Made by a program: the position numbers and the translations under genes | Assembly: GCF_001634285.1 (NCBI RefSeq) | Contig: NZ_CP015438.1 | Coordinates: forward strand, 791,501 to 855,500 | Length of the DNA stretch: 64,000 bases | Direction: 5' to 3' | DNA from: Anoxybacillus amylolyticus | GTDB lineage: Bacteria; Bacillota; Bacilli; Bacillales; Anoxybacillaceae | The notes under the pieces: generated by a model | What the model was told of the DNA's origin: nothing | The model's database searches: none | What the model saw: only the letters and a program-made list of their open reading frames with translations | Shown: positions 9,666 to 17,378 of the stretch, in pieces | Position numbering within the stretch: the first letter of the stretch is position 1 | How the letters are laid out: every line of letters begins with the position of its first letter

Positions 9666-9752
9666 AAAATTTTTCTTTTGTATGTATAAAAATAAAAGGA
9701 ACGGGCATAATGATGGCTAGGTATTCCCCCGATCCCCTGTGAAATAAATGAG

Positions 9753-9781
9753 CCCTCCGCAATGCGGAGGGTACTTTTTAT
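9753..9781. terminator. Terminator between glcF and the NlpC/P60 gene
   Basis: An 8-bp GC-rich stem CCCTCCGC/GCGGAGGG with a 3-base loop is followed by TACTTTTTA. It lies between converging genes. The preceding 85 bases hold no credible gene. Confidence 0.85.
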
Positions 9782-10231
9782 TTATACAACACGCTTTGCT
9801 CCAATAAATTTAGAGCTCCAGTAAGCGCTGTTTAAGTTATCAATGGTGACACCTTTTGATGTAGCATGGATGATTAGGTTATTACCAATATAGATGGCGA
9901 CATGGGAAGCGCCTTTTTTGTATGTACTGAAAAAGACTAAATCCCCTGGACGTAAATGAGATTTATGTACAGATGATCCCCGTTGAAACATTAACGTGGA
10001 AGAACGAGGAAGCGTTTTTCCGATTCTTTTATGTGTATAATAAACGAACCCAGAGCAGTCAAATCCGCTAGGTGAAGTGCCGCCAAATTTATACGGTGTC
10101 CCGATAAATTTTTTTGCTTCTGTGATAATCCGTTGTGGGTTTATCGCTGCTTCTGCTTTGAAAACGTTAACAAAAAGAGAGCTAAATAGGAGTACGAATG
10201 ATAAAAGAGTGATAGTAGCTGTTTTTCTCAT
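9782..10231 (-). CDS. Secreted NlpC/P60 cell-wall hydrolase
   Basis: A 149-residue exported protein: a signal peptide of about 28 residues (basic start, hydrophobic core, AEA cleavage site) followed directly by a compact C40 peptidase domain. Catalytic residues are visible: Cys in FDCSGFVYYT, His in SHVAIYIGNN and a polar third residue in IIHATS. Family members cut D-gamma-glutamyl-diaminopimelate bonds in peptidoglycan stem peptides. It has no LysM or SH3 repeats, so it is a minimal enzyme that may act during growth or spore formation. Three TGTCGAA boxes lie upstream, shared with the divergent GGDEF-EAL gene. Confidence 0.9.
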   Translation of the reverse strand: MRKTATITLLSFVLLFSSLFVNVFKAEAAINPQRIITEAKKFIGTPYKFGGTSPSGFDCSGFVYYTHKRIGKTLPRSSTLMFQRGSSVHKSHLRPGDLVFFSTYKKGASHVAIYIGNNLIIHATSKGVTIDNLNSAYWSSKFIGAKRVV

Positions 10232-10297
10232 TTTCTTTAAACCTCCAACGCCGAGTTCCCGTTTCCCTTCTCACAAGGTTTAGTATAGCAAAAATAT

Positions 10298-10466
10298 TGT
10301 CGAAATGTTGTTACAGTTGAATTAAATAATATTACAACGACGTTACAAAAAATAGCGATAAGATATTAGGATCAAGTACTAAAAACGATGGTTTTCGATA
10401 AAATTGACATGATTTTTCGACAAAAAATAAAGTATAATAAAGAAGAATATGTCGTAAGATGTCGAA
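10298..10466. promoter_or_regulatory. Cluster of Spo0A-type boxes in a divergent intergenic region
   Basis: Within the 314-bp gap 10232-10545 there are three exact copies of TGTCGAA: 10298-10304 (+), 10415-10421 (-, read as TTCGACA) and 10460-10466 (+), plus a near match TGTCGTA at 10450-10456. TGTCGAA is the established core of the Spo0A (0A) box. TATAAT-like sequences occur at about 10431-10437 and 10509-10514 before the GGDEF-EAL gene. No small gene was seen in the gap. Regulation by Spo0A is inferred. Confidence 0.6.
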
Positions 10467-10545
10467 AAAATAGGACAGATGATAGGAGAAGTCTAGCATT
10501 TCCTCGTTTATAATAGTAATAAAAATTCATGGTGAGAGAGAACTT

Positions 10546-13044
10546 ATGCTACCGAACGCGATGGAATATATATTGTTTCTGTTTTTTATCCTCCTCATGG
10601 TGACATTTGTACAGCGGCAAATGAACCGGCTAATCCAAAAGAAATTACACGTATCGATGTTTCAAATTGCGCAGCGATTGACGAGCGTTTTTTATATGTT
10701 TATTTTTTTTCTTTTAATTGTTGGTTTTTGGTATGTTCAACATTTACAGAAACTAGAACAAAAACAATATGAACAATTTGCTAAACATTTTACCTCTGTA
10801 CTTGCTTCGCAATTATTACAGATGGATCATCTATTGCTCAATGAAAAGACGAGTGAAAAAAACGAAACCTATGTTCGTATTTTACAAATGATGACTCGCT
10901 GGCAACATGAACATCGTGAAATACTAAGCATTTACACAATAAAAAAGCGAGCAGACGGAAAAAACTATTTTGTGGTTGCACCAGAAACGGACTATAACCA
11001 TAACGGAAAAATTGATGAAAAAAAGGAACAACACGTGCCTATTGGGACATTGTATAGCGAACGTATTCCCGAGTTAGAGAGGGCATTTCAAGGAAAATTC
11101 AGCATGCAAAAGGAACCGACGAGTGATGCATGGGGGGAAAGTGTTAGCGCCTTTTACCCGATCATGGATACAAACGGACGTGTCGATGGTGTACTTGGTG
11201 TCGATTTTGATGCTAATGAATATAACGAACGAATGGAAAACGAACGCAATAAAGGAATTGCACTAACTTTCCTTGTATTTCTTATTAGCTATATTTTGTA
11301 TTTACTACTTGTGTATATTAGACTAGAAAAACTAGTATTTAAAAAATATCGTGAAGAATTGGAAGTTAGCCAGCAACAGTTTAAACTACTATCTGAAGTA
11401 TCAATGGAAGGAATTATTATTCATTCACAAGGAGTGGTACTAGAAGTAAACGAAGCAGCTTGCCGGCTATTTGGTTATTCGGCGGATGAAATGGTGCACA
11501 TGCCAATTAAAGAGTTAGTAGCACCGGCTTCCTTACAAGATTTAAAGCGAACGATAGATGAAGAGGATACGTATGAAATGTATTTGCGAAAAAAGGACGG
11601 TTCTGTTTTTCCGGCAGAAATTATTCGGCGCGAATACGAGTATGGGGGAAAAAAGGTAAGCGTAACTGCCGTTCGTGATATTACGGAACGAAAAAAGCAG
11701 GAAGAAACGATGCATTATATCGCTTTTCACGACGATTTAACGGGGCTTCCGAACAAAGAGTTGCTGTATCGGGTGCTGACAGAGCACATGGAGATGGCAC
11801 GGACGAAACATGAAAAAGTAGCGGTACTATTTATTGAAATGAAAGGATTAAAGATTGTTAACGATTTATACGGTTATTCGATTGGTGATCAAGTACTATT
11901 GGCAACAGCAACGCAAATTCGCAAGGTTATTGGCGAAGAAGGTGTACTAGGTCGCTGGGGCGGGAATGAGTTTGTTTTGGTACTGTCAAATATGGAAAAA
12001 GAAGAGCAAGTAAAAGAATTAGCTTATCAACTAATGGAGGGGATGGAAGAACCGCTTATCGTGAATGGCCAAGAGTTTTTTATGACTTTAAAAATAGGCA
12101 TCAGTCTTTATCCAAAAGACGGCACCGACAGCAAGACGTTAATTCGCAAAGCCGATATTGCACGGCACGAATTGTCGAAAAAGGCGATTAGCCAGTTCCG
12201 CTTTTTTGAAAAACAGATGAACCGAACAATCCATGAAAAAATGCAAATGGAGAGGGAACTGCGGAAGGCGCTCGAGTTAGAAGAATTTGAAGTGTATTAC
12301 CAACCGCAAATACAGTTACAGACTGGAAAAATTGTTGGAATGGAAGCACTTATTCGCTGGAACCATCCAGAGAAAGGGATGATTCCGCCCAATAAATTTA
12401 TTCCGATTGCGGAAGAAACGGGGCTCATTATCCCAATTAATGAATGGGTAATGGAAACAGCTTGTCGGCAAACGGAAGAATTATTAGCCCAATACCCGCA
12501 TCTAACTGTTTCGGTGAATTTATCGCCATATGAGTTTGAGAGCAGGCGGCTTGTGCAAAAAATACTGAAAGTACTAGAAAAGACGAAATTGCCGTCGCAC
12601 TGTCTGGACGTCGAAATTACGGAACGAATGACGATGGATACAGAAAAAGCGATTCCAATTTTAAAACGGCTAAAGTCGATTGGGATAACGATTAGTATCG
12701 ATGATTTTGGCACAGGGTATAGTTCGTTAAGCTATTTAAAAAAATTGCCGATTGACCGGTTGAAAATCGACCGTTCATTTGTGCAAAATATACATGAAAA
12801 AGAGGCGATTTTGCCAACGATTATTTCATTAGGGCATAATATTGGCGTAAAAGTATTAGCAGAAGGAGTAGAAACAGAGCAAGAAGCCGCGTATTTAATA
12901 GAAAATCAATGCGATGAAGCACAAGGATATTATTATGCGAGACCGCTCCCGTATCGTGAGTTAACAGCATTTTTCGCGCAACACACGACCAAGAGGAGCG
13001 AAGGGATGGATAACAATGGATATCATTTGGAAAATAGCGGATGA
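10546..13044 (+). CDS. Membrane sensor PAS-GGDEF-EAL protein, probable c-di-GMP phosphodiesterase
   Basis: An 832-residue signalling protein. Hydrophobic segments at about residues 7-23 and 45-64, an extracytoplasmic Cache-like region (about 65-235) and a membrane segment (about 240-260) are followed by PAS (about 275-385), GGDEF (about 390-550) and EAL (about 565-810). The GGDEF motif reads GGNEF and no RxxD inhibitory site precedes it, so cyclase activity is doubtful. The EAL domain looks intact: MEALIRW, SVNLSP, DVEITE, SIDDFGTGYSSL, LKIDRSF, AEGVETE and EAQGYYYARP. The likely net activity is hydrolysis of cyclic di-GMP in response to an external signal. The external domain holds an EF-hand-like loop, DYNHNGKIDE. 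The 3' end overlaps the next gene by 29 bases. Confidence 0.92.
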   Translation: MLPNAMEYILFLFFILLMVTFVQRQMNRLIQKKLHVSMFQIAQRLTSVFYMFIFFLLIVGFWYVQHLQKLEQKQYEQFAKHFTSVLASQLLQMDHLLLNEKTSEKNETYVRILQMMTRWQHEHREILSIYTIKKRADGKNYFVVAPETDYNHNGKIDEKKEQHVPIGTLYSERIPELERAFQGKFSMQKEPTSDAWGESVSAFYPIMDTNGRVDGVLGVDFDANEYNERMENERNKGIALTFLVFLISYILYLLLVYIRLEKLVFKKYREELEVSQQQFKLLSEVSMEGIIIHSQGVVLEVNEAACRLFGYSADEMVHMPIKELVAPASLQDLKRTIDEEDTYEMYLRKKDGSVFPAEIIRREYEYGGKKVSVTAVRDITERKKQEETMHYIAFHDDLTGLPNKELLYRVLTEHMEMARTKHEKVAVLFIEMKGLKIVNDLYGYSIGDQVLLATATQIRKVIGEEGVLGRWGGNEFVLVLSNMEKEEQVKELAYQLMEGMEEPLIVNGQEFFMTLKIGISLYPKDGTDSKTLIRKADIARHELSKKAISQFRFFEKQMNRTIHEKMQMERELRKALELEEFEVYYQPQIQLQTGKIVGMEALIRWNHPEKGMIPPNKFIPIAEETGLIIPINEWVMETACRQTEELLAQYPHLTVSVNLSPYEFESRRLVQKILKVLEKTKLPSHCLDVEITERMTMDTEKAIPILKRLKSIGITISIDDFGTGYSSLSYLKKLPIDRLKIDRSFVQNIHEKEAILPTIISLGHNIGVKVLAEGVETEQEAAYLIENQCDEAQGYYYARPLPYRELTAFFAQHTTKRSEGMDNNGYHLENSG

Positions 13045-13387
13045 AAAAATTCGCGAAGCGATAAAAGCCGGCGCGTTTAACGCTTTGCCCGGATTTGGAA
13101 AACCAATGGATATTGATGATTTGTCGCACATCCCCGAAGAATTGCGCATCGGCTATTTAATGTTAAAAAATGCTGGATACGTATCGGAAGCTACTGATTT
13201 GAAAAAAGAGTTAATGACCATTGAAGATTTGCTTCGCTGTTGTGAAGAGGAGAAAGAAAAAGATCGGTTGACACAGAAATGGAATGAGAAATTGTTGCGG
13301 TTGAAGGCGGTGATGAGAAATCGCATCACAAGTAATTCGCTTGCATTAAGAGAGTACCAGCAACGAATTGACGAGAAATTTCGTTAA
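13016..13387 (+). CDS. DUF1992 (DnaJ-homologue subfamily C28-like) protein
   Basis: A 123-residue soluble protein of the DUF1992 family, recognisable from the N-terminal block IADEKIREAIKAGAFNALPGFGKPM and a helical, charged C-terminal half. Its biochemical role is unknown; some annotations call it DnaJ-related, but no J domain with an HPD motif is present. The start codon lies inside the last codons of the GGDEF-EAL gene (29-base overlap, different frame), so the two are co-transcribed and perhaps translationally coupled. A strong terminator follows. Confidence 0.85.
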   Translation: MDIIWKIADEKIREAIKAGAFNALPGFGKPMDIDDLSHIPEELRIGYLMLKNAGYVSEATDLKKELMTIEDLLRCCEEEKEKDRLTQKWNEKLLRLKAVMRNRITSNSLALREYQQRIDEKFR

Positions 13388-13419
13388 AGGCTTACTGAGA
13401 TGCGCAGTAAGCCTTTTTT
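13387..13419 (+). terminator. Terminator after the DUF1992 gene
   Basis: A 10-bp stem AAGGCTTACT/AGTAAGCCTT with a 9-base loop is followed by six T residues. Confidence 0.88.
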
Positions 13420-13440
13420 GAAAGATAGGAGTATAAAATT

Positions 13441-13573
13441 TTGCAATTGGGCAGAGAGCTGTCTAGTTCTAAGCACCATCGGTGTGATGCGATTCGCCCC
13501 TCCTTTCGGCGGCTAAGCCTCCTCGGTGGGGATTGTGCGCTCTTCGCCGATAGGCGGGCGCTTTGCGCTTTTC
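13441..13573 (+). repeat. GC-rich structured intergenic element before sirC
   Basis: This 130-bp stretch is far more GC-rich than neighbouring gaps and has several short hairpins (CACCATCGGTG, GCGCTTTGCGC, a CCCC/GGGG pairing). Its ends, GAGAGCTGTCTAGTTCTAAGC and GGGCGCTTTGCGCTTTTCC, resemble from memory an intergenic element seen repeatedly in Bacillaceae (GTCTAG...GGCGCTTGCGCTTTTC). An open frame crosses it in phase with sirC, but no ribosome site supports translation there. Confidence 0.5.
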
Positions 13574-13591
13574 CTAAAAGGGGGAAGGAAA

Positions 13592-14209
13592 ATGTATCCT
13601 GTGATGCTACAGATCGCGAATAAGCCGGTAGTCGTCGTTGGCGGTGGGGACGTAGCGGAACGAAAAGTGGTGGGGTTATTAGAGGCGAATGCTGCTGTTA
13701 CGGTCGTTTCGCCGGCTGTGACGAAGGCGCTAAAGGAATTGGCGGAGAATGGAAAGATTCACTGGAAGGAAAAATTGTTTTCCGCTGATGACATAGATGG
13801 AGCGTTTCTTGTTATTGCGGCAACGAATGACCGTCACGTCAATGAAACGGTGGCGCAAGTAGCGAAACCGCACCAACTCATCAATATTGTCGATGACCCT
13901 GAGCGCTCGAATTTTCATGTGCCGTCCGTTGTTCGTCGTGGGAAGCTGACGATTTCCGTGTCCACCAATGGCGCAAGTCCAACACTTGCCAAACAAATTC
14001 GCAATGAGATTGCGAATATATACGATGAAGAATATGAACGGTACGTCGATTTTTTATTAGCGTGCCGTCGCTATATTTTACAGCATATTGATGACGCAAG
14101 CATAAGACGGTCGATATTTCAGACGATTGCGACTGAATCATTTCGGAAAAACGGCACTTGGGAAGAACAATTGAGGGAGCTCATTGCTCGATACAAAAAG
14201 CAGCCATGA
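13592..14209 (+). CDS. sirC: Precorrin-2 dehydrogenase (siroheme synthesis, SirC/YlnF)
   Basis: A 205-residue enzyme that oxidises precorrin-2 to sirohydrochlorin with NAD+. The Rossmann motif VVVVGGGDVAERKV is at residues 12-25, and the middle carries VIAATNDRHVNE and TISVSTNGASPTLAKQIR, typical of this family. The frame is open from 13526, but ATG 13592 has GGGGGAAGGAAA just before it. In B. subtilis the gene (ylnF) closes the cysH operon after sirB; here it stands alone, about 3 kb away and on the opposite strand from sirB and cobA. The product feeds siroheme for sulfite reductase. Confidence 0.92.
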   Translation: MYPVMLQIANKPVVVVGGGDVAERKVVGLLEANAAVTVVSPAVTKALKELAENGKIHWKEKLFSADDIDGAFLVIAATNDRHVNETVAQVAKPHQLINIVDDPERSNFHVPSVVRRGKLTISVSTNGASPTLAKQIRNEIANIYDEEYERYVDFLLACRRYILQHIDDASIRRSIFQTIATESFRKNGTWEEQLRELIARYKKQP

Positions 14210-14219
14210 TGGCTGCTTT
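14197..14219 (-). terminator. Terminator between sirC and bshB2
   Basis: The stem AAAGCAGCCA/TGGCTGCTTT overlaps both gene ends. The T tract (TTTTTGTAT) is on the minus strand, so it mainly ends the bshB2 transcript. Confidence 0.8.
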
Positions 14220-14865
14220 ACCATTTAAAAGTCCAGAACCGTTCTGTTTTAAAACGTGTGATGGCATCGCCTCCATATTTGGTTGCTGCCTTCATCAGCC
14301 CTTCCGTTTGAGAGCGATGCGCCTGGATGGCGGCAATTTTTTTGTCAATGACCGCACTTACGTCACGGACGATGTTTGGTTTGCCAATTTCTTTTTCACA
14401 GTTTTTCGCAAACGCCACGCAATGGACAACGGGGCGTTTTTCTTTTGGCATTCGCTCGACCGCGCGGATGACGGCTGCTCCGCATGCGTCGTGGTCGGGA
14501 TGGACGCTATAGCCAGGATAGAACGTAATAATAAGCGATGGATTCGTTTCAGCGATGATAGCACTAATGCGGTCGGTAAGTAATTCTTCGTCCTCAAACT
14601 CGACCGTTTTATCGCGAAATCCTAGCAAGCGCAAATCGTGAATGCCGATGACCCGGCAAGCGTCTTCTAATTCTTTTTTCCGGATGGACGGTAGCGTTTC
14701 CCGATTGGCGAATGGTGGAATCCCCATATTGCGTCCCATTTCCCCAAGCGTCAAGCATGCATACGTAATTGGAACACCTTGTTCGGCAAACATTGCTAAC
14801 GTCCCCGAAACACCAAATGATTCATCGTCTGGATGAGGAAATACGACGAGAATATGTCTTTCCAT
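14218..14865 (-). CDS. bshB2: Bacillithiol biosynthesis deacetylase BshB2
   Basis: A 215-residue LmbE-like (PIG-L) zinc deacetylase. The metal motifs VVFPHPDDES near the N-terminus and YSVHPDHDA in the middle (HPDD and HxxH) are intact. The enzyme removes the acetyl group from GlcNAc-malate to give GlcN-malate during synthesis of bacillithiol, the low-molecular-weight thiol of Bacillaceae. The start is ATG 14865, after AAAAGGAGGG; a longer frame reaches 14892 without such a site. It follows yojF by 13 bases, the same pair as yojF-yojG in B. subtilis. Confidence 0.92.
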   Translation of the reverse strand: MERHILVVFPHPDDESFGVSGTLAMFAEQGVPITYACLTLGEMGRNMGIPPFANRETLPSIRKKELEDACRVIGIHDLRLLGFRDKTVEFEDEELLTDRISAIIAETNPSLIITFYPGYSVHPDHDACGAAVIRAVERMPKEKRPVVHCVAFAKNCEKEIGKPNIVRDVSAVIDKKIAAIQAHRSQTEGLMKAATKYGGDAITRFKTERFWTFKW

Positions 14866-14878
14866 ATTATCCCTCCTT

Positions 14879-15226
14879 TTAAAACGGCTCATAGCTTAGC
14901 TGTAAAGCAACAGCTAATTTTCCTTCATAATCATGTCCGGCTAATAGCAGCTGTTCTGTGTCGGTCACTTCCCAATCGGTTAATCCTTCCGCGTATACCC
15001 AGCCAAAGTCCAATTTCAATCCGACACGGTAAGGCCCTTTGCCGGCGATTTTGGCACGGCTGAAACGGATGCGGCCATTGCGAATGTATGCCCCCGCAGC
15101 AAAAAACCCTTCATTATGGTGAGACGCATAAGCGCCATTGGTCGTTTCTAAATGCAAATAGACATCTTGATTGGTGAAACGGTTTAGTGCTTTTTGTACT
15201 TCCTCCATATGAATCGGCTGCACCAA
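14879..15226 (-). CDS. yojF: YojF-family protein (DUF1806)
   Basis: A 115-residue soluble protein matching YojF in length and in segments such as LETTNGAYASHHNEGFFAAG and GKGPYRVGLKLDFGWVYAEG. Its function is unknown. It precedes bshB2 by 13 bases, which suggests a link with bacillithiol metabolism, but no catalytic motif is visible. A ribosome site (AGGGAGGGG) precedes the chosen start. A divergent promoter region of about 140 bp separates it from the arginase-family gene. Confidence 0.88.
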   Translation of the reverse strand: MVQPIHMEEVQKALNRFTNQDVYLHLETTNGAYASHHNEGFFAAGAYIRNGRIRFSRAKIAGKGPYRVGLKLDFGWVYAEGLTDWEVTDTEQLLLAGHDYEGKLAVALQLSYEPF

Positions 15227-15368
15227 AACCCCTCCCTTATCGTTTTTCCTTATTGTACATGAAAACGAGGAAGAAAAGGAAATATTTCGTTTAACGAATT
15301 TTTTAGTATAATAGAAATAGCCGATTGTTTGAAAACTTGCACCGAAACGAAAAAAGAGGTGAGAAACG

Positions 15369-16118
15369 ATGCGTTTTCAAGGTGTAACGTTTTTAAACAT
15401 CGATGGCACATACGCTCCACAGCAGCGGCTTCTTCAATTGCCGCACGAATGGATTGACGCGACCGATATAACAGAGACAAATTTGTATTGCGAACAGAAA
15501 TCGCTAGCGGAAATAGAAGAACGCCTTTCGGAACGCCGTTTTCACGGAATGACGTTTATTGGGAGCGGCAATTATCATTATGTATCATACTTGTTGATGA
15601 AACATATTCAAGAGCCGTTTACGCTTGTGTTATTTGATCATCATACTGATATCGGTACTAACGAAGATGCGGTAATTTCTTGTGGCTCGTGGGTTTCTCA
15701 CGCGCTAACAATTCGTGCGCTAGATAAAGTAATCATTGTCGGACCGTCTGGACGGTTGCCTTCTTTTCCTAACAACATCACGATTTTTCCAACATTGCCT
15801 TCTCCGAAATTTCTTTTCTCACATATTCAAACAAAGTACGTATACATTAGCATTGATAAAGATGTTCTTTGTCGTGAAGATGCAGTGACGAACTGGGAGC
15901 AAGGGACGATGTCTCTGTTGTTTTTGCTGCGTTGTTTACAAATGCTTTTGATGCATAAACAAGTTGTAGGAGTGGACGTATGCGGAGAATATCCGCAAGC
16001 CGCAGTTGACTTGTTCCATCCACTTCATCGGGAAGCGAATCGAAAAAATGAACATGCCAACCTTTGTATTGCGGAAACGTATTTGCACTATATGTTGAAT
16101 CATCCACGGTTAGCTTAG
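15369..16118 (+). CDS. Arginase-family (ureohydrolase-like) protein
   Basis: A 249-residue protein of the ureohydrolase fold, shorter than arginase (about 300). The metal-binding positions seem present in order: His in GSGNYHYVS, the DxHxD equivalent in LFDHHTDIG and the SxDxD motif in ISIDKDVL. The later substrate loops differ from arginase, agmatinase and formimidoylglutamase, so the substrate is unknown. RBS AAAGAGGTGAG precedes the ATG. A TATAAT box at about 15306-15311 could be the -10 of its promoter. It stands alone between divergent yojF and convergent acyP. Confidence 0.75.
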   Translation: MRFQGVTFLNIDGTYAPQQRLLQLPHEWIDATDITETNLYCEQKSLAEIEERLSERRFHGMTFIGSGNYHYVSYLLMKHIQEPFTLVLFDHHTDIGTNEDAVISCGSWVSHALTIRALDKVIIVGPSGRLPSFPNNITIFPTLPSPKFLFSHIQTKYVYISIDKDVLCREDAVTNWEQGTMSLLFLLRCLQMLLMHKQVVGVDVCGEYPQAAVDLFHPLHREANRKNEHANLCIAETYLHYMLNHPRLA

Positions 16119-16120
16119 GA

Positions 16121-16156
16121 AAAAACGCCCGGTTGAATCACACCGAGCGTTTTTTT
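16121..16156. terminator. Bidirectional terminator between the arginase-like gene and acyP
   Basis: The stem AAAACGC plus CGGT pairs with ACCG plus GCGTTTT, with one mismatch; T tracts exist on both strands. Confidence 0.8.
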
Positions 16157-16427
16157 AATAAATAATGCGGAATGTTTTTTCGTTTGGAAGCGGTGGTATG
16201 TACTCCGTTTCCACATTTGTGACGCGCGCGAACGGGGAACCTTGCTCAATTTTGTCGAGAAACATTTGCAGTCGTTCATCCGTTCCTTGCACTTCCAATT
16301 CCACCGTTCCATCGTCTTTGTTTTTTACCCAGCCGGTTAGGGCCCATTTGAGCGCTTCCCCTTGTGCATAGTAGCGAAAGCCAACGCCTTGCACGCGACC
16401 GTGGACAACAACATGTAACCGTCGCAT
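16155..16427 (-). CDS. acyP: Acylphosphatase
   Basis: A 90-residue acylphosphatase with the family signature GRVQGVGFRYY (catalytic Arg) and the catalytic Asn in GWVKNKDDGTVE. It hydrolyses carboxyl-phosphate bonds of small acyl phosphates. Length is exactly typical. It probably begins a short unit of its own, because an 80-bp gap separates it from sirB upstream. A GGAGGGG ribosome site precedes the ATG. Confidence 0.95.
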   Translation of the reverse strand: MRRLHVVVHGRVQGVGFRYYAQGEALKWALTGWVKNKDDGTVELEVQGTDERLQMFLDKIEQGSPFARVTNVETEYIPPLPNEKTFRIIY

Positions 16428-16508
16428 TGCAACCCCTCCTCATCTTCCTATTCTCCATGATACAACAAGATAGGGTGCTTTGCCTATTCAAAACAAAATA
16501 GATAGTGG

Positions 16509-17249
16509 TCAGCTTTTTTGCAAAGAGAGTTGCTGCGTTATTTTTTCTCGTACAAGTTCTTCGAGAAGTGGATGATACCCGAGGTAGTGGCATAATATCC
16601 ATCGTTTGCTCGTTTGAGGAAGCATTTGCATCATTGCTTCTATTTTTTTCATGAGTACGCCAGTAAAAAGCAAATACGGGACGATGAAAATCGTTTCATA
16701 AGAAGAATGGTTTAGTTGTTGTAAGCTGTCGGTAATGGACGGCTTAGCGCTAGCAAGAAAGCAAACCTCTACAGCGGAAATGTTCCGTTGTTGCAATTTC
16801 CTTGCGATTGCTTCCATGTCCTGCTTCGTATCAACATCGCTACTTCCACGGCCGACGAGCAATACGACTGACCGTTCATTGATAGGAATGGCTTGTTCTA
16901 AAATTCGCTCGATAATAATATTAATCATATTGTCGTGGACGCCAAATGGTTCGCTCACAGAAAATGTGAGGTACGGGTGGCGTTGTTTTGCACGTTGGAT
17001 GGCGGCAGGAATGTCTTGTTTTGCATGTCCTGCCGCAAGCAATAATATCGGAATGATGATAATGGATGTAGCACCTTTTTGTACGCAACGGTCGATGCTT
17101 GTTTCAATTGTTGGCTCTCCATGTTCAAGAAAAGCAATTTCTTGAATCGGACAAGCAGTTTTTTGCTTGCATCGCTCGATAAATAGGGCGGCTTCTTCGC
17201 GTGCTTTCGCTACGCGGCTGCCGTGGCAAATATATAAAATAGCTTGCAT
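16509..17249 (-). CDS. sirB: Sirohydrochlorin ferrochelatase (SirB/YlnE)
   Basis: A 246-residue CbiX-type chelatase that inserts Fe2+ into sirohydrochlorin to make siroheme. The two metal-binding histidines are visible in YICHGSRVA and LLLAAGHAKQDIP of the N-terminal half; the C-terminal half repeats the fold with a degenerate site (LLVGRGSSDVD). The frame runs up to 17321, but ATG 17249 has GAGGAGGATAG before it. It follows cobA on the same strand, about 95 bases away, as in the B. subtilis ylnD-ylnE order. An IS605-like palindrome occupies that gap. Confidence 0.92.
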   Translation of the reverse strand: MQAILYICHGSRVAKAREEAALFIERCKQKTACPIQEIAFLEHGEPTIETSIDRCVQKGATSIIIIPILLLAAGHAKQDIPAAIQRAKQRHPYLTFSVSEPFGVHDNMINIIIERILEQAIPINERSVVLLVGRGSSDVDTKQDMEAIARKLQQRNISAVEVCFLASAKPSITDSLQQLNHSSYETIFIVPYLLFTGVLMKKIEAMMQMLPQTSKRWILCHYLGYHPLLEELVREKITQQLSLQKS

Positions 17250-17329
17250 ACTATCCTCCTCATGAAATTTGGGCAAGTTTCGCTTGTATACGTATCCATT
17301 CAATCGTTGAAGGGATAACACATGAGCTA

Positions 17330-17378
17330 GTCAACACGGGTCATTCAAGCCCACGACTTTAGTCGCGGGGTAGTTGAC
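17330..17378. repeat. IS200/IS605-type palindrome at the 3' end of cobA
   Basis: Nested inverted repeats: outer GTCAAC/GTTGAC and inner CCCACGACT/AGTCGCGGG with a TT loop. The minus-strand text ACTACCCCGCGACTAAAGTC followed by GGGCTTG is, from memory, the common subterminal hairpin of IS200/IS605 elements. It supplies the last codons of cobA. No transposase remains beside it. Confidence 0.55.

Noticed and set aside
13526-13591. Upstream extension of sirC
   Set aside because: The in-frame extension lies in the GC-rich hairpin element without a ribosome site; family length supports ATG 13592.
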